The translations under genes and the position numbers were made by a program. A stretch of 64,000 nucleotides of DNA. Source: 34-65-8 sp046294735. GTDB taxonomy: Bacteria > Pseudomonadota > Alphaproteobacteria > Sphingomonadales > Sphingomonadaceae. The notes under the pieces are model-generated. The model searched no databases. It was not told where the DNA came from and saw only the letters and a list, made by a program, of their open reading frames with translations. The stretch spans positions 496,001 to 560,000 of the forward strand of contig JBKBKB010000001.1 of NCBI GenBank assembly GCA_046294735.1, written 5' to 3'. Of the stretch, positions 23,858-30,894 are shown piece after piece. Every line of letters begins with the position of its first letter. The stretch's first letter is position 1.

Positions 23858-24784
23858 TCAGCCCTTGACGGCGGCGGCCACTTCGGCGGCGAAGTCGGTT
23901 TCTTCCTTCTCGATGCCTTCGCCGAGCTGGAAGCGGACATAGTCCTTCAGCACGATCGTGGTGCCGGCATCCTTGCCAGCCCTGGCCACGACTTCGGCGA
24001 TCGGGGTCTTGTTGTCCATCACGAACACCTGGCTGAGCAGGGCGTTTTCCTTGGCAAACTTGGCCACGGCGCCGTCAACCATCTTGGCCTGGACTTCGGC
24101 AGGCTTGCCGCTTTCGGCGGCCTTCTCAGCGGCGACCTTGCGCTCGCGCTCGATCACGTCGGCATCGAGGCTGGCAGCATCGAGCGCCATCGGGAAGGCG
24201 GCAGCGATGTGCATGGCCAGCTGCTTGCCGAGCGGTTCGAGCACATCGGCCCCGGCTTCGCTTTCCAGCGCCACCAGCACACCGATCTTGCCAAGGTTCG
24301 GCGCAGCGGCATTGTGCATGTAGGGAACGACCACGCCGTGCGCGACTTCGACCGTCTTCATCCGGCGGACCTGCTGGTTTTCGCCAATGGTGGCGACATT
24401 GTCGGTCAGCTTGTCGCCAACGGTGCCGCCATCAGGGTAGGCCGCGCCCTTGAGCGCTTCGACATCGTCACCCGACACGCCCAGCGCCACTTCTGTGGTC
24501 TTGCGGACGAAATCCTGGAACTGTTCGTTCTTGGCGACGAAGTCAGTTTCCGAGTTCACTTCGACGGCAACGCCGCGGGTGCCGGCAACGGCCACGCCCA
24601 CAAGCCCTTCGGCGGCGGTGCGGCTCGACTTCTTCTGGGCGGTAGCGAGACCCTTGGCACGCAGCGCGTCGACCGCGGCTTCAATGTCGCCACCCGTCGA
24701 TTCGAGCGCCTTTTTGGCGTCCATCATGCCCGCGCCCGTCTTCTCGCGCAGGGCCTTCACGTCAGCGGCAGTGAATGCAGCCAT
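23858..24784 (-). CDS. tsf: Translation elongation factor Ts
   Basis: EF-Ts exchanges GDP for GTP on EF-Tu. The 308-residue protein opens with the UBA-like TAADVKALREKTGAGMMDAK and has NSETDFVAKNEQF, the core contact region with EF-Tu. The start follows a clear AAGGATATCACC ribosome site. It lies downstream of rpsB, as in nearly all bacteria. Confidence 0.98.
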   Translation of the reverse strand: MAAFTAADVKALREKTGAGMMDAKKALESTGGDIEAAVDALRAKGLATAQKKSSRTAAEGLVGVAVAGTRGVAVEVNSETDFVAKNEQFQDFVRKTTEVALGVSGDDVEALKGAAYPDGGTVGDKLTDNVATIGENQQVRRMKTVEVAHGVVVPYMHNAAAPNLGKIGVLVALESEAGADVLEPLGKQLAMHIAAAFPMALDAASLDADVIERERKVAAEKAAESGKPAEVQAKMVDGAVAKFAKENALLSQVFVMDNKTPIAEVVARAGKDAGTTIVLKDYVRFQLGEGIEKEETDFAAEVAAAVKG

Positions 24785-24802
24785 GGTGATATCCTTTTTT
24801 CT

Positions 24803-24845
24803 AAAAATCTGGGCGCCGGGCCCGAAATAGGGGATGGCCCGGCGC
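24803..24845 (-). terminator. Attenuator-like hairpin between rpsB and tsf
   Basis: On the minus strand GCGCCGGGCC (24845-24836) pairs perfectly with GGCCCGGCGC (24822-24813), followed by CCAGATTTTTAG. It has the form of an intrinsic terminator but sits inside the rpsB-tsf operon, so it probably allows partial read-through and sets the S2 to EF-Ts ratio. Confidence 0.7.
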
Positions 24846-24889
24846 ACTAGGTGTGGAGTGTTGCGATCTGGCGACCGCAAGCCGAAGAA

Positions 24890-25648
24890 TTACGCCTCGG
24901 CGGCGACTTCCTCGGTCGGAGGCGTGTCCATGGCACCGAAATCGGCGCCCGACTGCATCACCTTGGCACCCTTGCCAGCCAGCGCGGCATCGCGGATGGC
25001 ATCGCAATAAAGGCGGACAGCACGGGCCGCGTCATCGTTGCCCGGAACCGGGAAAGAGATGCCGCTGGGATCGACGTTGGTGTCGAGAATGCCGACGACC
25101 GGAATGCCGAGCACGTTGGCTTCCTTGATCGCCAGGTCCTCCTTGTTGGCGTCGATCACGAACATGACGTCGGGAATGCCGCCCATGTCACGGATGCCGC
25201 CCAGCGACATCTCGAGTTTGTCACGCTCGCGGGTCAGTTGGAGCACTTCCTTCTTGGTCAGACCCGAGGTTTCGCCCGAAAGCTGCTCTTCGAGGGTCTT
25301 GAGGCGCTTGATCGACTGGCTGATGGTCTTCCAGTTGGTCAGCATCCCGCCCAGCCAGCGGTGGTTGACGAAGTGCTGGCCGCAGGCGCGGGCGGCTTCG
25401 GCGATCGGCGCCTGCGCCTGGCGCTTGGTCCCGACGAACAGCACCTTGCCGCCCGAACGCACGGTCGCTTCGACGAAGTCGAGCGCGCGCGCGAACAGCG
25501 GCACGGTCTGCGACAGGTCGATGATGTGGACACCGTTGCGCGCGCCGAAGATGTACGGCTTCATCCGCGGGTTCCAGCGGTGGGTCTGGTGGCCGAAGTG
25601 CGATCCGGCCTCGATCAATGCTTGCATGGTGACGACTGGAGCCGCCAT
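24890..25648 (-). CDS. rpsB: 30S ribosomal protein S2
   Basis: The 252-residue protein has the S2 hallmarks LIEAGSHFGHQTHRWNPRM, FVGTKRQAQ, VNHRWLGGMLTNW and DVMFVIDANKE. It heads the rpsB-tsf operon. The upstream region carries TATAAC (25670-25665 on the minus strand) as a possible -10. Confidence 0.98.
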   Translation of the reverse strand: MAAPVVTMQALIEAGSHFGHQTHRWNPRMKPYIFGARNGVHIIDLSQTVPLFARALDFVEATVRSGGKVLFVGTKRQAQAPIAEAARACGQHFVNHRWLGGMLTNWKTISQSIKRLKTLEEQLSGETSGLTKKEVLQLTRERDKLEMSLGGIRDMGGIPDVMFVIDANKEDLAIKEANVLGIPVVGILDTNVDPSGISFPVPGNDDAARAVRLYCDAIRDAALAGKGAKVMQSGADFGAMDTPPTEEVAAEA

Positions 25649-25880
25649 AGGATAATTCCTTTCCGGTTATACCTCTGGACAACTGGAACCGCGTGCGGAG
25701 AGTCTGACGACCTTGACCCGCTGGCGGCACCGGTATGTGCGCTGCCCATGTGGATTTTCGCCACCCTCCCAAGCCGGAATGGCCCGGGAATCGCGGCGAA
25801 GGCGGCCCCATAGCGATGGTTACGGAGAAAATCCACCTTCAATCTGTCGCAAAAAACAGGGAGCCTGGCGCAGACCGCGC

Positions 25881-25909
25881 TTGACAACGCGGAACAAAAA
25901 GCGAACACT
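25881..25909 (+). promoter_or_regulatory. LexA (SOS) box overlapping a promoter
   Basis: GAAC-N7-GAAC at 25892-25906 matches the alphaproteobacterial LexA box (GTTC-N7-GTTC read on the other strand). It lies between TTGACA (25881-25886) and AACACT (25904-25909), spaced 17 bases, so bound LexA would block this promoter. The promoter points to the small membrane gene at 26010. rpsB is transcribed the other way about 240 bases off. Confidence 0.6.
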
Positions 25910-26009
25910 GCATGCATCGCCGGAACAAATCGCCGCAGTGAAGCGTTTTCAACCCGATTTCCACAGGCTGTCAACAGGCTTGTGAAATGCAACAAGGAAG
26001 ACCCAACCG

Positions 26010-26246
26010 ATGATGGCCCTGATCCTGTTCACCCTGTTTGCTGTTGCCGCCGTCGCCAGCCTGATCGTGCTTGCGGACAGCGGCCTGCGTGCGGTCGATG
26101 CCTGGCATCGGCTGCGGGGCGAATTGCAAGCGCTGTCAGGTCTCCACGCGGTGGCGCTGACGAAGCGGACCGTGCCTGCTCGGGCGCGGATTGTTCGCCT
26201 GAAGAGGAACGAGACGTTTTACACGTTCAGCCGCGCTGCGGCCTGA
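26010..26246 (+). CDS. Small single-pass membrane protein, probably SOS-regulated
   Basis: A 78-residue protein with one N-terminal membrane helix (about residues 3-22, LILFTLFAVAAVASLIVLAD) and a basic cytoplasmic or periplasmic tail. AAGGAAG precedes the ATG pair at 26010. I recognise no family. The LexA box upstream suggests induction by DNA damage. Caulobacter SidA is a small SOS-induced membrane protein that blocks division, so a similar checkpoint role is a reasonable guess, but there is no visible sequence similarity to support it. Its end overlaps pssA by 20 bases, converging. Confidence 0.65.
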   Translation: MMALILFTLFAVAAVASLIVLADSGLRAVDAWHRLRGELQALSGLHAVALTKRTVPARARIVRLKRNETFYTFSRAAA

Positions 26247-27027
26247 CCTGACGGTAACGCCACCAGGAATAGGGCATCAGCAGCAGGTACCCGGCACAGA
26301 TCGCTACCAGCGTCCACCACGGCTCCAATAGCAGTGCAGCGAACAGCATTCCCGCAAAAGCGATAAACGGCAGGCGCAGGCTGCGCTGCGGGCGGATCAG
26401 GCTCCAACTGAGCGTAGCCAGATTCGAGATCATCAGCACCGCAATCGCGACAATCCAGATCGCGTTGCCAAGCGGATCGCGGAACAACTCGTTCCCCGTC
26501 GCCATCCACAGATAGACCGGCAGAAACGCCAACCCCGCCCCGACCGGTGCGGGAATTCCGGTCAGGAACCCGGCTGACTTGTGCGGCTGTTCGTCGACGT
26601 CGATCTGGGCATTGAACCGGGCGAGACGCAGCGCGCAGCAGATCGCAAATGCAAGCGACGCAAACCAGCCAAGACGCGGCAAATCTTGCAAAGTCCAGAG
26701 ATAGAAGATCAGAGCCGGAGCCATGCCGAATGACAGCGAATCAGCCAGGCTGTCGAGCTCTGCACCAAAGCGCGACTGGGCTTTAAGCAACCGGGCGATC
26801 CGGCCGTCGATCCCGTCCAGCAGCCCGGCGAGGATAATGGCGAAAATGGCCAGCTTCCACTCACCGCCGATCGCGAACCGGATTCCGGTCAACCCCGAAC
26901 ACAGGGCAGCCGCGGTAATGGCATTGGGCAATACGGCCCGCAGGCTCAGACCTCGCCCACCAGATCTTGACTGCGGATATTCATCCTCGGCCGCCTTGGG
27001 GCCAAGCCGCGGCCCCTCGTCATTCAC
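26227..27027 (-). CDS. pssA: CDP-diacylglycerol-serine O-phosphatidyltransferase
   Basis: PssA makes phosphatidylserine from CDP-DAG and serine. The 266-residue polytopic protein has the CDP-alcohol phosphotransferase signature DGRIAR-x8-GAELDSLAD with all three aspartates. It overlaps psd by four bases (ATGA), so the two steps to phosphatidylethanolamine are co-translated. Confidence 0.94.
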   Translation of the reverse strand: MNDEGPRLGPKAAEDEYPQSRSGGRGLSLRAVLPNAITAAALCSGLTGIRFAIGGEWKLAIFAIILAGLLDGIDGRIARLLKAQSRFGAELDSLADSLSFGMAPALIFYLWTLQDLPRLGWFASLAFAICCALRLARFNAQIDVDEQPHKSAGFLTGIPAPVGAGLAFLPVYLWMATGNELFRDPLGNAIWIVAIAVLMISNLATLSWSLIRPQRSLRLPFIAFAGMLFAALLLEPWWTLVAICAGYLLLMPYSWWRYRQVRPQRG

Positions 27028-27758
27028 TGGGCAACGCCTTCGATCAGCAACTGTTGCCCTAATTCTGCCAGCACCGATTCACCGGCAATCACCTTCTGCC
27101 CGACCAGTACTTTCGAGTCAGTGCCAGCGGGCAAATAGACGTCCACCCGGCTGCCGAACCGGATCAGCCCGACGCGCTGGCCTGCCGCCAGCAGGTCGCC
27201 CGGCTTGACAAACGGCACGATTCGCCGCGCGACCAGACCGGCGATCTGAGTGAAACCAACTATCACGCCATCAGTCCGCTCCACCAGGATGTGCTGGCGC
27301 TCGTTCTCTTCGCTGGCTTTGTCGAGATCGGCGTTCATGAACTTGCCGGGAATGTAGATCAGCCGCCGTACCACTCCGCCGATCGGGGACCGGTTAATGT
27401 GGACATCGAACACGCTCATGAAGATGGAAATCCGGGTGACCGGCCCGCTGCCCAGTCCGGGTGCGCCAGTGGCATCCTGTGCCTGCATCTCCAGCGGGGG
27501 TTCAACCTGCATGATCAGGGAGACCAGCCCGTCAGCGGGGGCCACAATCACCCGTTCATCCTGAGGTACAACACGCTCCGGATCGCGAAAAAATGCGAAC
27601 ACCCCGAGCGAAAGGAACGCCATCGGCCAGGCGATGGTTTCCCATGCCATGAACGCTGCCACGGCGCTGATCGCCACAGCGATCAGCCCGAATTTGCGAC
27701 CTTCGGGGTGGATTGCGGGCCAGCTCCAGCTGGCATCGCCACGCCCCTTGTTATCCAT
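27024..27758 (-). CDS. psd: Phosphatidylserine decarboxylase proenzyme
   Basis: Psd converts phosphatidylserine to phosphatidylethanolamine. The 244-residue protein is the short form; self-cleavage occurs at RFGS (between Gly and Ser), creating the pyruvoyl group on the small C-terminal subunit. FMSVFDVHINRSP is the conserved His-containing strand. The ATG at 27758 (MDNKGRGDASW) is chosen over 27782 by comparison with remembered relatives. A membrane-anchoring hydrophobic segment lies near residues 23-50. Confidence 0.93.
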   Translation of the reverse strand: MDNKGRGDASWSWPAIHPEGRKFGLIAVAISAVAAFMAWETIAWPMAFLSLGVFAFFRDPERVVPQDERVIVAPADGLVSLIMQVEPPLEMQAQDATGAPGLGSGPVTRISIFMSVFDVHINRSPIGGVVRRLIYIPGKFMNADLDKASEENERQHILVERTDGVIVGFTQIAGLVARRIVPFVKPGDLLAAGQRVGLIRFGSRVDVYLPAGTDSKVLVGQKVIAGESVLAELGQQLLIEGVAQ

Positions 27759-27970
27759 CACTTGACCTGCCATCCGGCCCATCTAGGGGCAATGCCCATG
27801 CCGCACAAGGCACCGGCGCCTGCAAGTCGGCAGGCATCAAGCTTCGAAATTGCCCAAACGGCCGGTTTCGCGCCATTCGGCGCCAACAAGGAACAACGTG
27901 GCGCGGGGCGCCGCCTGACCCGTTGATCCGTTAGCCTGTTGCTAACCATGACCGGCTAGGACTGCCTGCG

Positions 27971-29038
27971 ATGGCACCGCCTCTCCCCCCTTTGCACCGC
28001 TGGTTGGGCGAGCTGCCGGTGGTGCTGATCGCCGGCGCCCTGTTCGGGCTTTGCACAGTACTGCTGGCCCGGCACGGCGTATGGCCCGAACTGGGCCCGA
28101 TTCTCGGCAACCTGCGGCTCTACCTGCTCAGCATTCTGGTGATCGGCTGTGTGGATGCGGGCCGTGCGCTGATGCGCGAGAAACCGGCCGCGCCCGCAGC
28201 ATTCCTGCTGGCCCGCTACATCTCTCCCGCGGCCCGGCTTCATGCCGCGAGCGGCGCGATCATGCTCGCCCTGTGCGTGGTGCTAATGCCCTTTTTCTCG
28301 AAGATGAAGGCAGCCATTCCGCTGTTCAACCCTTACACCTGGGACGCCGCTTTCATTGCCTGGGACCGGGCGCTGTTTTTCGGGTACGACGCCTGGGAAG
28401 TGCTCCAGCCGGTGCTCGGCTACCCGGTCATCACTGCCTTTCTCGCCTTTCTGTACCAGGTCTGGTTCCTGCTGCTGTACCCGGGCGTGCTGTGGTTCGC
28501 CTATGCCGCGATGGACGAGACCGTGCGGCGGCGCTTCTTCCTGTCCTATGTACTAAGCTGGACCGTCGTCGGCGGGGCAATGGCGACCTGGCTCGCTTCA
28601 GTCGGCCCGTGTTTCATCGGCCCCTTGCTGGGCGACCGGACCTTCGATGCCCAGATGGCCTATCTCAATGCCGCAAACGAACAGGTCCCGGTAATGACAC
28701 TAAAGGTGCAGGGAATGCTGCTCGAATGGTTCCATGCCGATGCCAACGGCCTGGGCAGCGGTATAACCGCCATGCCCAGTATGCACGTGGCAATCGCCTT
28801 CCTATACTGGCTGGCCATGCGCCACGCTGCACCGCGCGCCGCGCGCTGGTTCGGCCTGTTCTTTGCGGTGACCTGGGTCAGTTCGGTCCACCTCGCCTAC
28901 CACTACGCGGTCGACGGGCTGGTTTCGGTGATTGTGGTGGCCGCCATCTGGCGGGTGAGCGCGGCGATCTTTTCCGCTTGGGACAGCTTCCTTGCCCGTC
29001 AGGCGACCTTGCGCACGAACACCGTACCGGCCGAATAG
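27971..29038 (+). CDS. PAP2-superfamily membrane protein, Aur1/inositolphosphotransferase-like
   Basis: A 355-residue polytopic protein with the PAP2_3 (Aur1-like) arrangement: SGITAMPSMHVAIAF holds the first His and HLAYHYAVDGLVS holds the second His plus Asp. Eukaryotic Aur1 moves phosphoinositol onto ceramide; bacterial members act on lipid phosphates or phospholipid head groups. In a sphingomonad a sphingolipid substrate is worth considering, but it is not shown. It is divergent from psd and its last 40 bases overlap the opposing ketosynthase gene. Confidence 0.82.
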   Translation: MAPPLPPLHRWLGELPVVLIAGALFGLCTVLLARHGVWPELGPILGNLRLYLLSILVIGCVDAGRALMREKPAAPAAFLLARYISPAARLHAASGAIMLALCVVLMPFFSKMKAAIPLFNPYTWDAAFIAWDRALFFGYDAWEVLQPVLGYPVITAFLAFLYQVWFLLLYPGVLWFAYAAMDETVRRRFFLSYVLSWTVVGGAMATWLASVGPCFIGPLLGDRTFDAQMAYLNAANEQVPVMTLKVQGMLLEWFHADANGLGSGITAMPSMHVAIAFLYWLAMRHAAPRAARWFGLFFAVTWVSSVHLAYHYAVDGLVSVIVVAAIWRVSAAIFSAWDSFLARQATLRTNTVPAE

Positions 29039-30141
29039 CCCGCGCCGAAACTGCAGATCAGCCCGGTATCCCCCGCGCCAAGGTCGGCGCTGTGAAGGTG
29101 GAAGGCGATGATCGAACCCGCACTCGAGGTGTTGCCGTAAGTATCGAGCACCGTCGGGCTTTCGTCCTCGCTCGCCTCGTGCCCCAGCACCCGCTGCGAA
29201 ATCAGCCGGTTCATCCCGGCATTGGCCTGGTGCAGCCACAGACGGCGCAGGCTGTGCGGTTCGATCCCCAGCCGCTCTGCCTCGTCAACGATCATCTGCG
29301 CGACCATCGGCACAACTTCCTTGAACACCTTGCGCCCTTCCTGGACGAACAGCTTGTCGGGCGTGCCTTGGGTCTCTGGCGTGGCCCGGTTGAGGAAACC
29401 GAAGTTGTTGCGGATATTGTTGGAGAACACCGTCTTAAGCCTGGTGCCGAGGATGTCCCAATGCGCCGTCGGGGCGATTGCCGCATCCTCGACCAGCACG
29501 GCAGTGGCAACATCGCCGAAGATGAAGTGGCTATCCCGGTCACGCCAGTTGAGGTGGCCGGAGGTGATCTCCGGGCTGACCACCAGCACTGAGCGGGCAT
29601 TGCCGGCGCGGATATAATCGGCGGCGGTCTGAATGCCGAAGGTGGCCGAAGAGCAGGCGACGTTCATGTCAAACCCGAACCCTTCGATACCGAGTGCTTG
29701 CTGGATCTCGATCGCCATCGCCGGATAGGCGCGCTGCATGTTGGAGGCCGCGCACAGAACGGCGTCCACGTCCGCCGCATGGCGCGCCGCCCGCGCCAGC
29801 GCATCGCGCGCGGCGGCGACACCGATTTCGGCCATGATCGAGATTTCGTCGTTGGACCGCTCGGGCCAGCGCGGCGCCATGGTGGCCGGGTCCAGCACCG
29901 GGGCCTTAGCCATCACGTGGCGCGCCTTGATCCCGCTGGCCTTCTCGATGAATTCCACCGAGCTTGGCTGTAGCGCAGCCACTTCGCCGGCCTCGATCGC
30001 GGCCGCGTGCGCGGCATTGAACTGCTCGGCATAGGCATTGAAGCTGGCAACCAGCTCCGCATTGGTGATCGTCTCGCCGGGCGTATATAGGCCAGTCGAC
30101 GAAATGACGGGATGGCCGGTGCGCTGAAGTGTCTCGATCAT
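28999..30141 (-). CDS. Beta-ketoacyl-ACP synthase III-like (FabH family)
   Basis: A 380-residue thiolase-fold condensing enzyme with the FabH triad: Cys in NVACSSATF, His in LWLHQANAG, Asn in TYGNTSSAG. It is longer than housekeeping FabH (about 320 residues), with extra N-terminal sequence (ITNAELVASFNAY), and fits the long KASIII branch. It may prime fatty acid synthesis or make another beta-keto product. Its start lies only 60 bases from the left end of the integrated element, so its native upstream region may have been changed by the insertion. Confidence 0.88.
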   Translation of the reverse strand: MIETLQRTGHPVISSTGLYTPGETITNAELVASFNAYAEQFNAAHAAAIEAGEVAALQPSSVEFIEKASGIKARHVMAKAPVLDPATMAPRWPERSNDEISIMAEIGVAAARDALARAARHAADVDAVLCAASNMQRAYPAMAIEIQQALGIEGFGFDMNVACSSATFGIQTAADYIRAGNARSVLVVSPEITSGHLNWRDRDSHFIFGDVATAVLVEDAAIAPTAHWDILGTRLKTVFSNNIRNNFGFLNRATPETQGTPDKLFVQEGRKVFKEVVPMVAQMIVDEAERLGIEPHSLRRLWLHQANAGMNRLISQRVLGHEASEDESPTVLDTYGNTSSAGSIIAFHLHSADLGAGDTGLICSFGAGYSAGTVFVRKVA

Positions 30142-30199
30142 GGCGAGCGGAGTTAATACTCTCTGCGCCCGCGGGCAAGACGTTCACACTGGCGATGGG

Positions 30200-30224
30200 T
30201 GGTGGCAGGGCTAGAATCGAACCA
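30200..30224. repeat. Left attachment site (attL), decayed tRNA 3' end
   Basis: This 25-base stretch matches 60515-60540, the tRNA-Tyr 3' end, apart from one missing A after TGGTGG and two substitutions (GCTAGAAT versus GCTGGATT). It is in the same orientation and has no tRNA body, as expected of the displaced host end after integration. The mismatches suggest an old insertion. Confidence 0.7.
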
Positions 30225-30275
30225 TCAAAATAACGATTTGATATCAATCCCCTTATTGGGGTCAGCAAAAAACCG

Positions 30276-30295
30276 CCCCCACACTCTCCCCCACA
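30276..30295. repeat. Left-end integrase arm-type repeats
   Basis: Two CCCCCACA copies (30276-30283 and 30288-30295) lie about 50 bases inside attL. The same core occurs five times inside the right end upstream of the integrase gene, so these are probably arm-type sites for the integrase. Confidence 0.55.
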
Positions 30296-30302
30296 TTTTC
30301 GT

Positions 30303-30641
30303 AAATCTAACCGCCGTTCGGTTCTTCGTTTGGGGGGGACGGCTGAATTTCTGGGCAGGCTACAAGATGCCTCGCGGAGCTTTGCAACCGTCACCGGCGC
30401 TTCGTCAAGCTCGCCGTTGGGGATCATCATGACGCATTCACGGCCGAAGATTTCTGCACCCGCCAATGCAAAGCGGTGAGCGAAAAAGGCGGTCTGACAA
30501 ACTGAAGATCACGCTTCGAAGCGGAAGTGCCACCCCCAACACCTAGCCTCCAACCGATTAGCAGCGAAAGACATCGCGCTGACTTTCAAGCGCCGGAATC
30601 TCCGGCTCGCGATCATATCGCACAACCGAGATATTGGGGGA
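30303..30641. other. Left-end region without a confident gene
   Basis: A minus-strand open frame from about 30508 to 30330 encodes AGAEIFGRECVMMIPNGELD followed by EAPVTVAKLREA, which has good coding character, then degenerates and runs through the att site. I read it as a possible remnant of an element gene cut or frame-shifted near its C-terminus. No start codon with a ribosome site was found. Nothing else is evident. Confidence 0.35.
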
Positions 30642-30884
30642 TCAATGCTCTTTGTCACGCGGGGGCAGCGGGTCCGGCCGGCCGATCGTGTCCTTGCTGC
30701 GAATCCGACCATTCAAGCCCTTGATCGACAGATCACCGCCGCCAGAGTTCAGCAAATGCTGCTTTGCACTCGCCGCAGCCGCCGCTTGGGTATCATGAAC
30801 AAACCCACGGGAGGCACCGCTGCGCTTGTCGATCCACTTTTGATCACTCGCCCTGCGGTACACCATCCGATCATTATCAGCCAT
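30642..30884 (-). CDS. DUF2188 domain-containing protein
   Basis: An 80-residue protein matching the small DUF2188 family: MVYRRASDQKWIDKRSGASR near the start, VHDTQAAAAASAKQHL, then a strand LSIKGLNGRIRSKDTIG and the family-typical tail DPLPPRDKEH. Its AAGGAGG ribosome site covers the last codons of the subtilase gene, so it is translated from the same mRNA. DUF2188 proteins are small alpha-beta proteins of unknown role, often in islands. A link to the ATPase/subtilase pair is inferred from the spacing. Confidence 0.8.
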   Translation of the reverse strand: MADNDRMVYRRASDQKWIDKRSGASRGFVHDTQAAAAASAKQHLLNSGGGDLSIKGLNGRIRSKDTIGRPDPLPPRDKEH

Positions 30885-30894
30885 GCTTTCCTCC

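Noticed and set aside
29906..30466. 186-codon frame running through the left att site into the ketosynthase gene
   Set aside because: Its C-terminal part is antisense to the ketosynthase; only the first ~45 codons look coding, so it is treated as a possible remnant.
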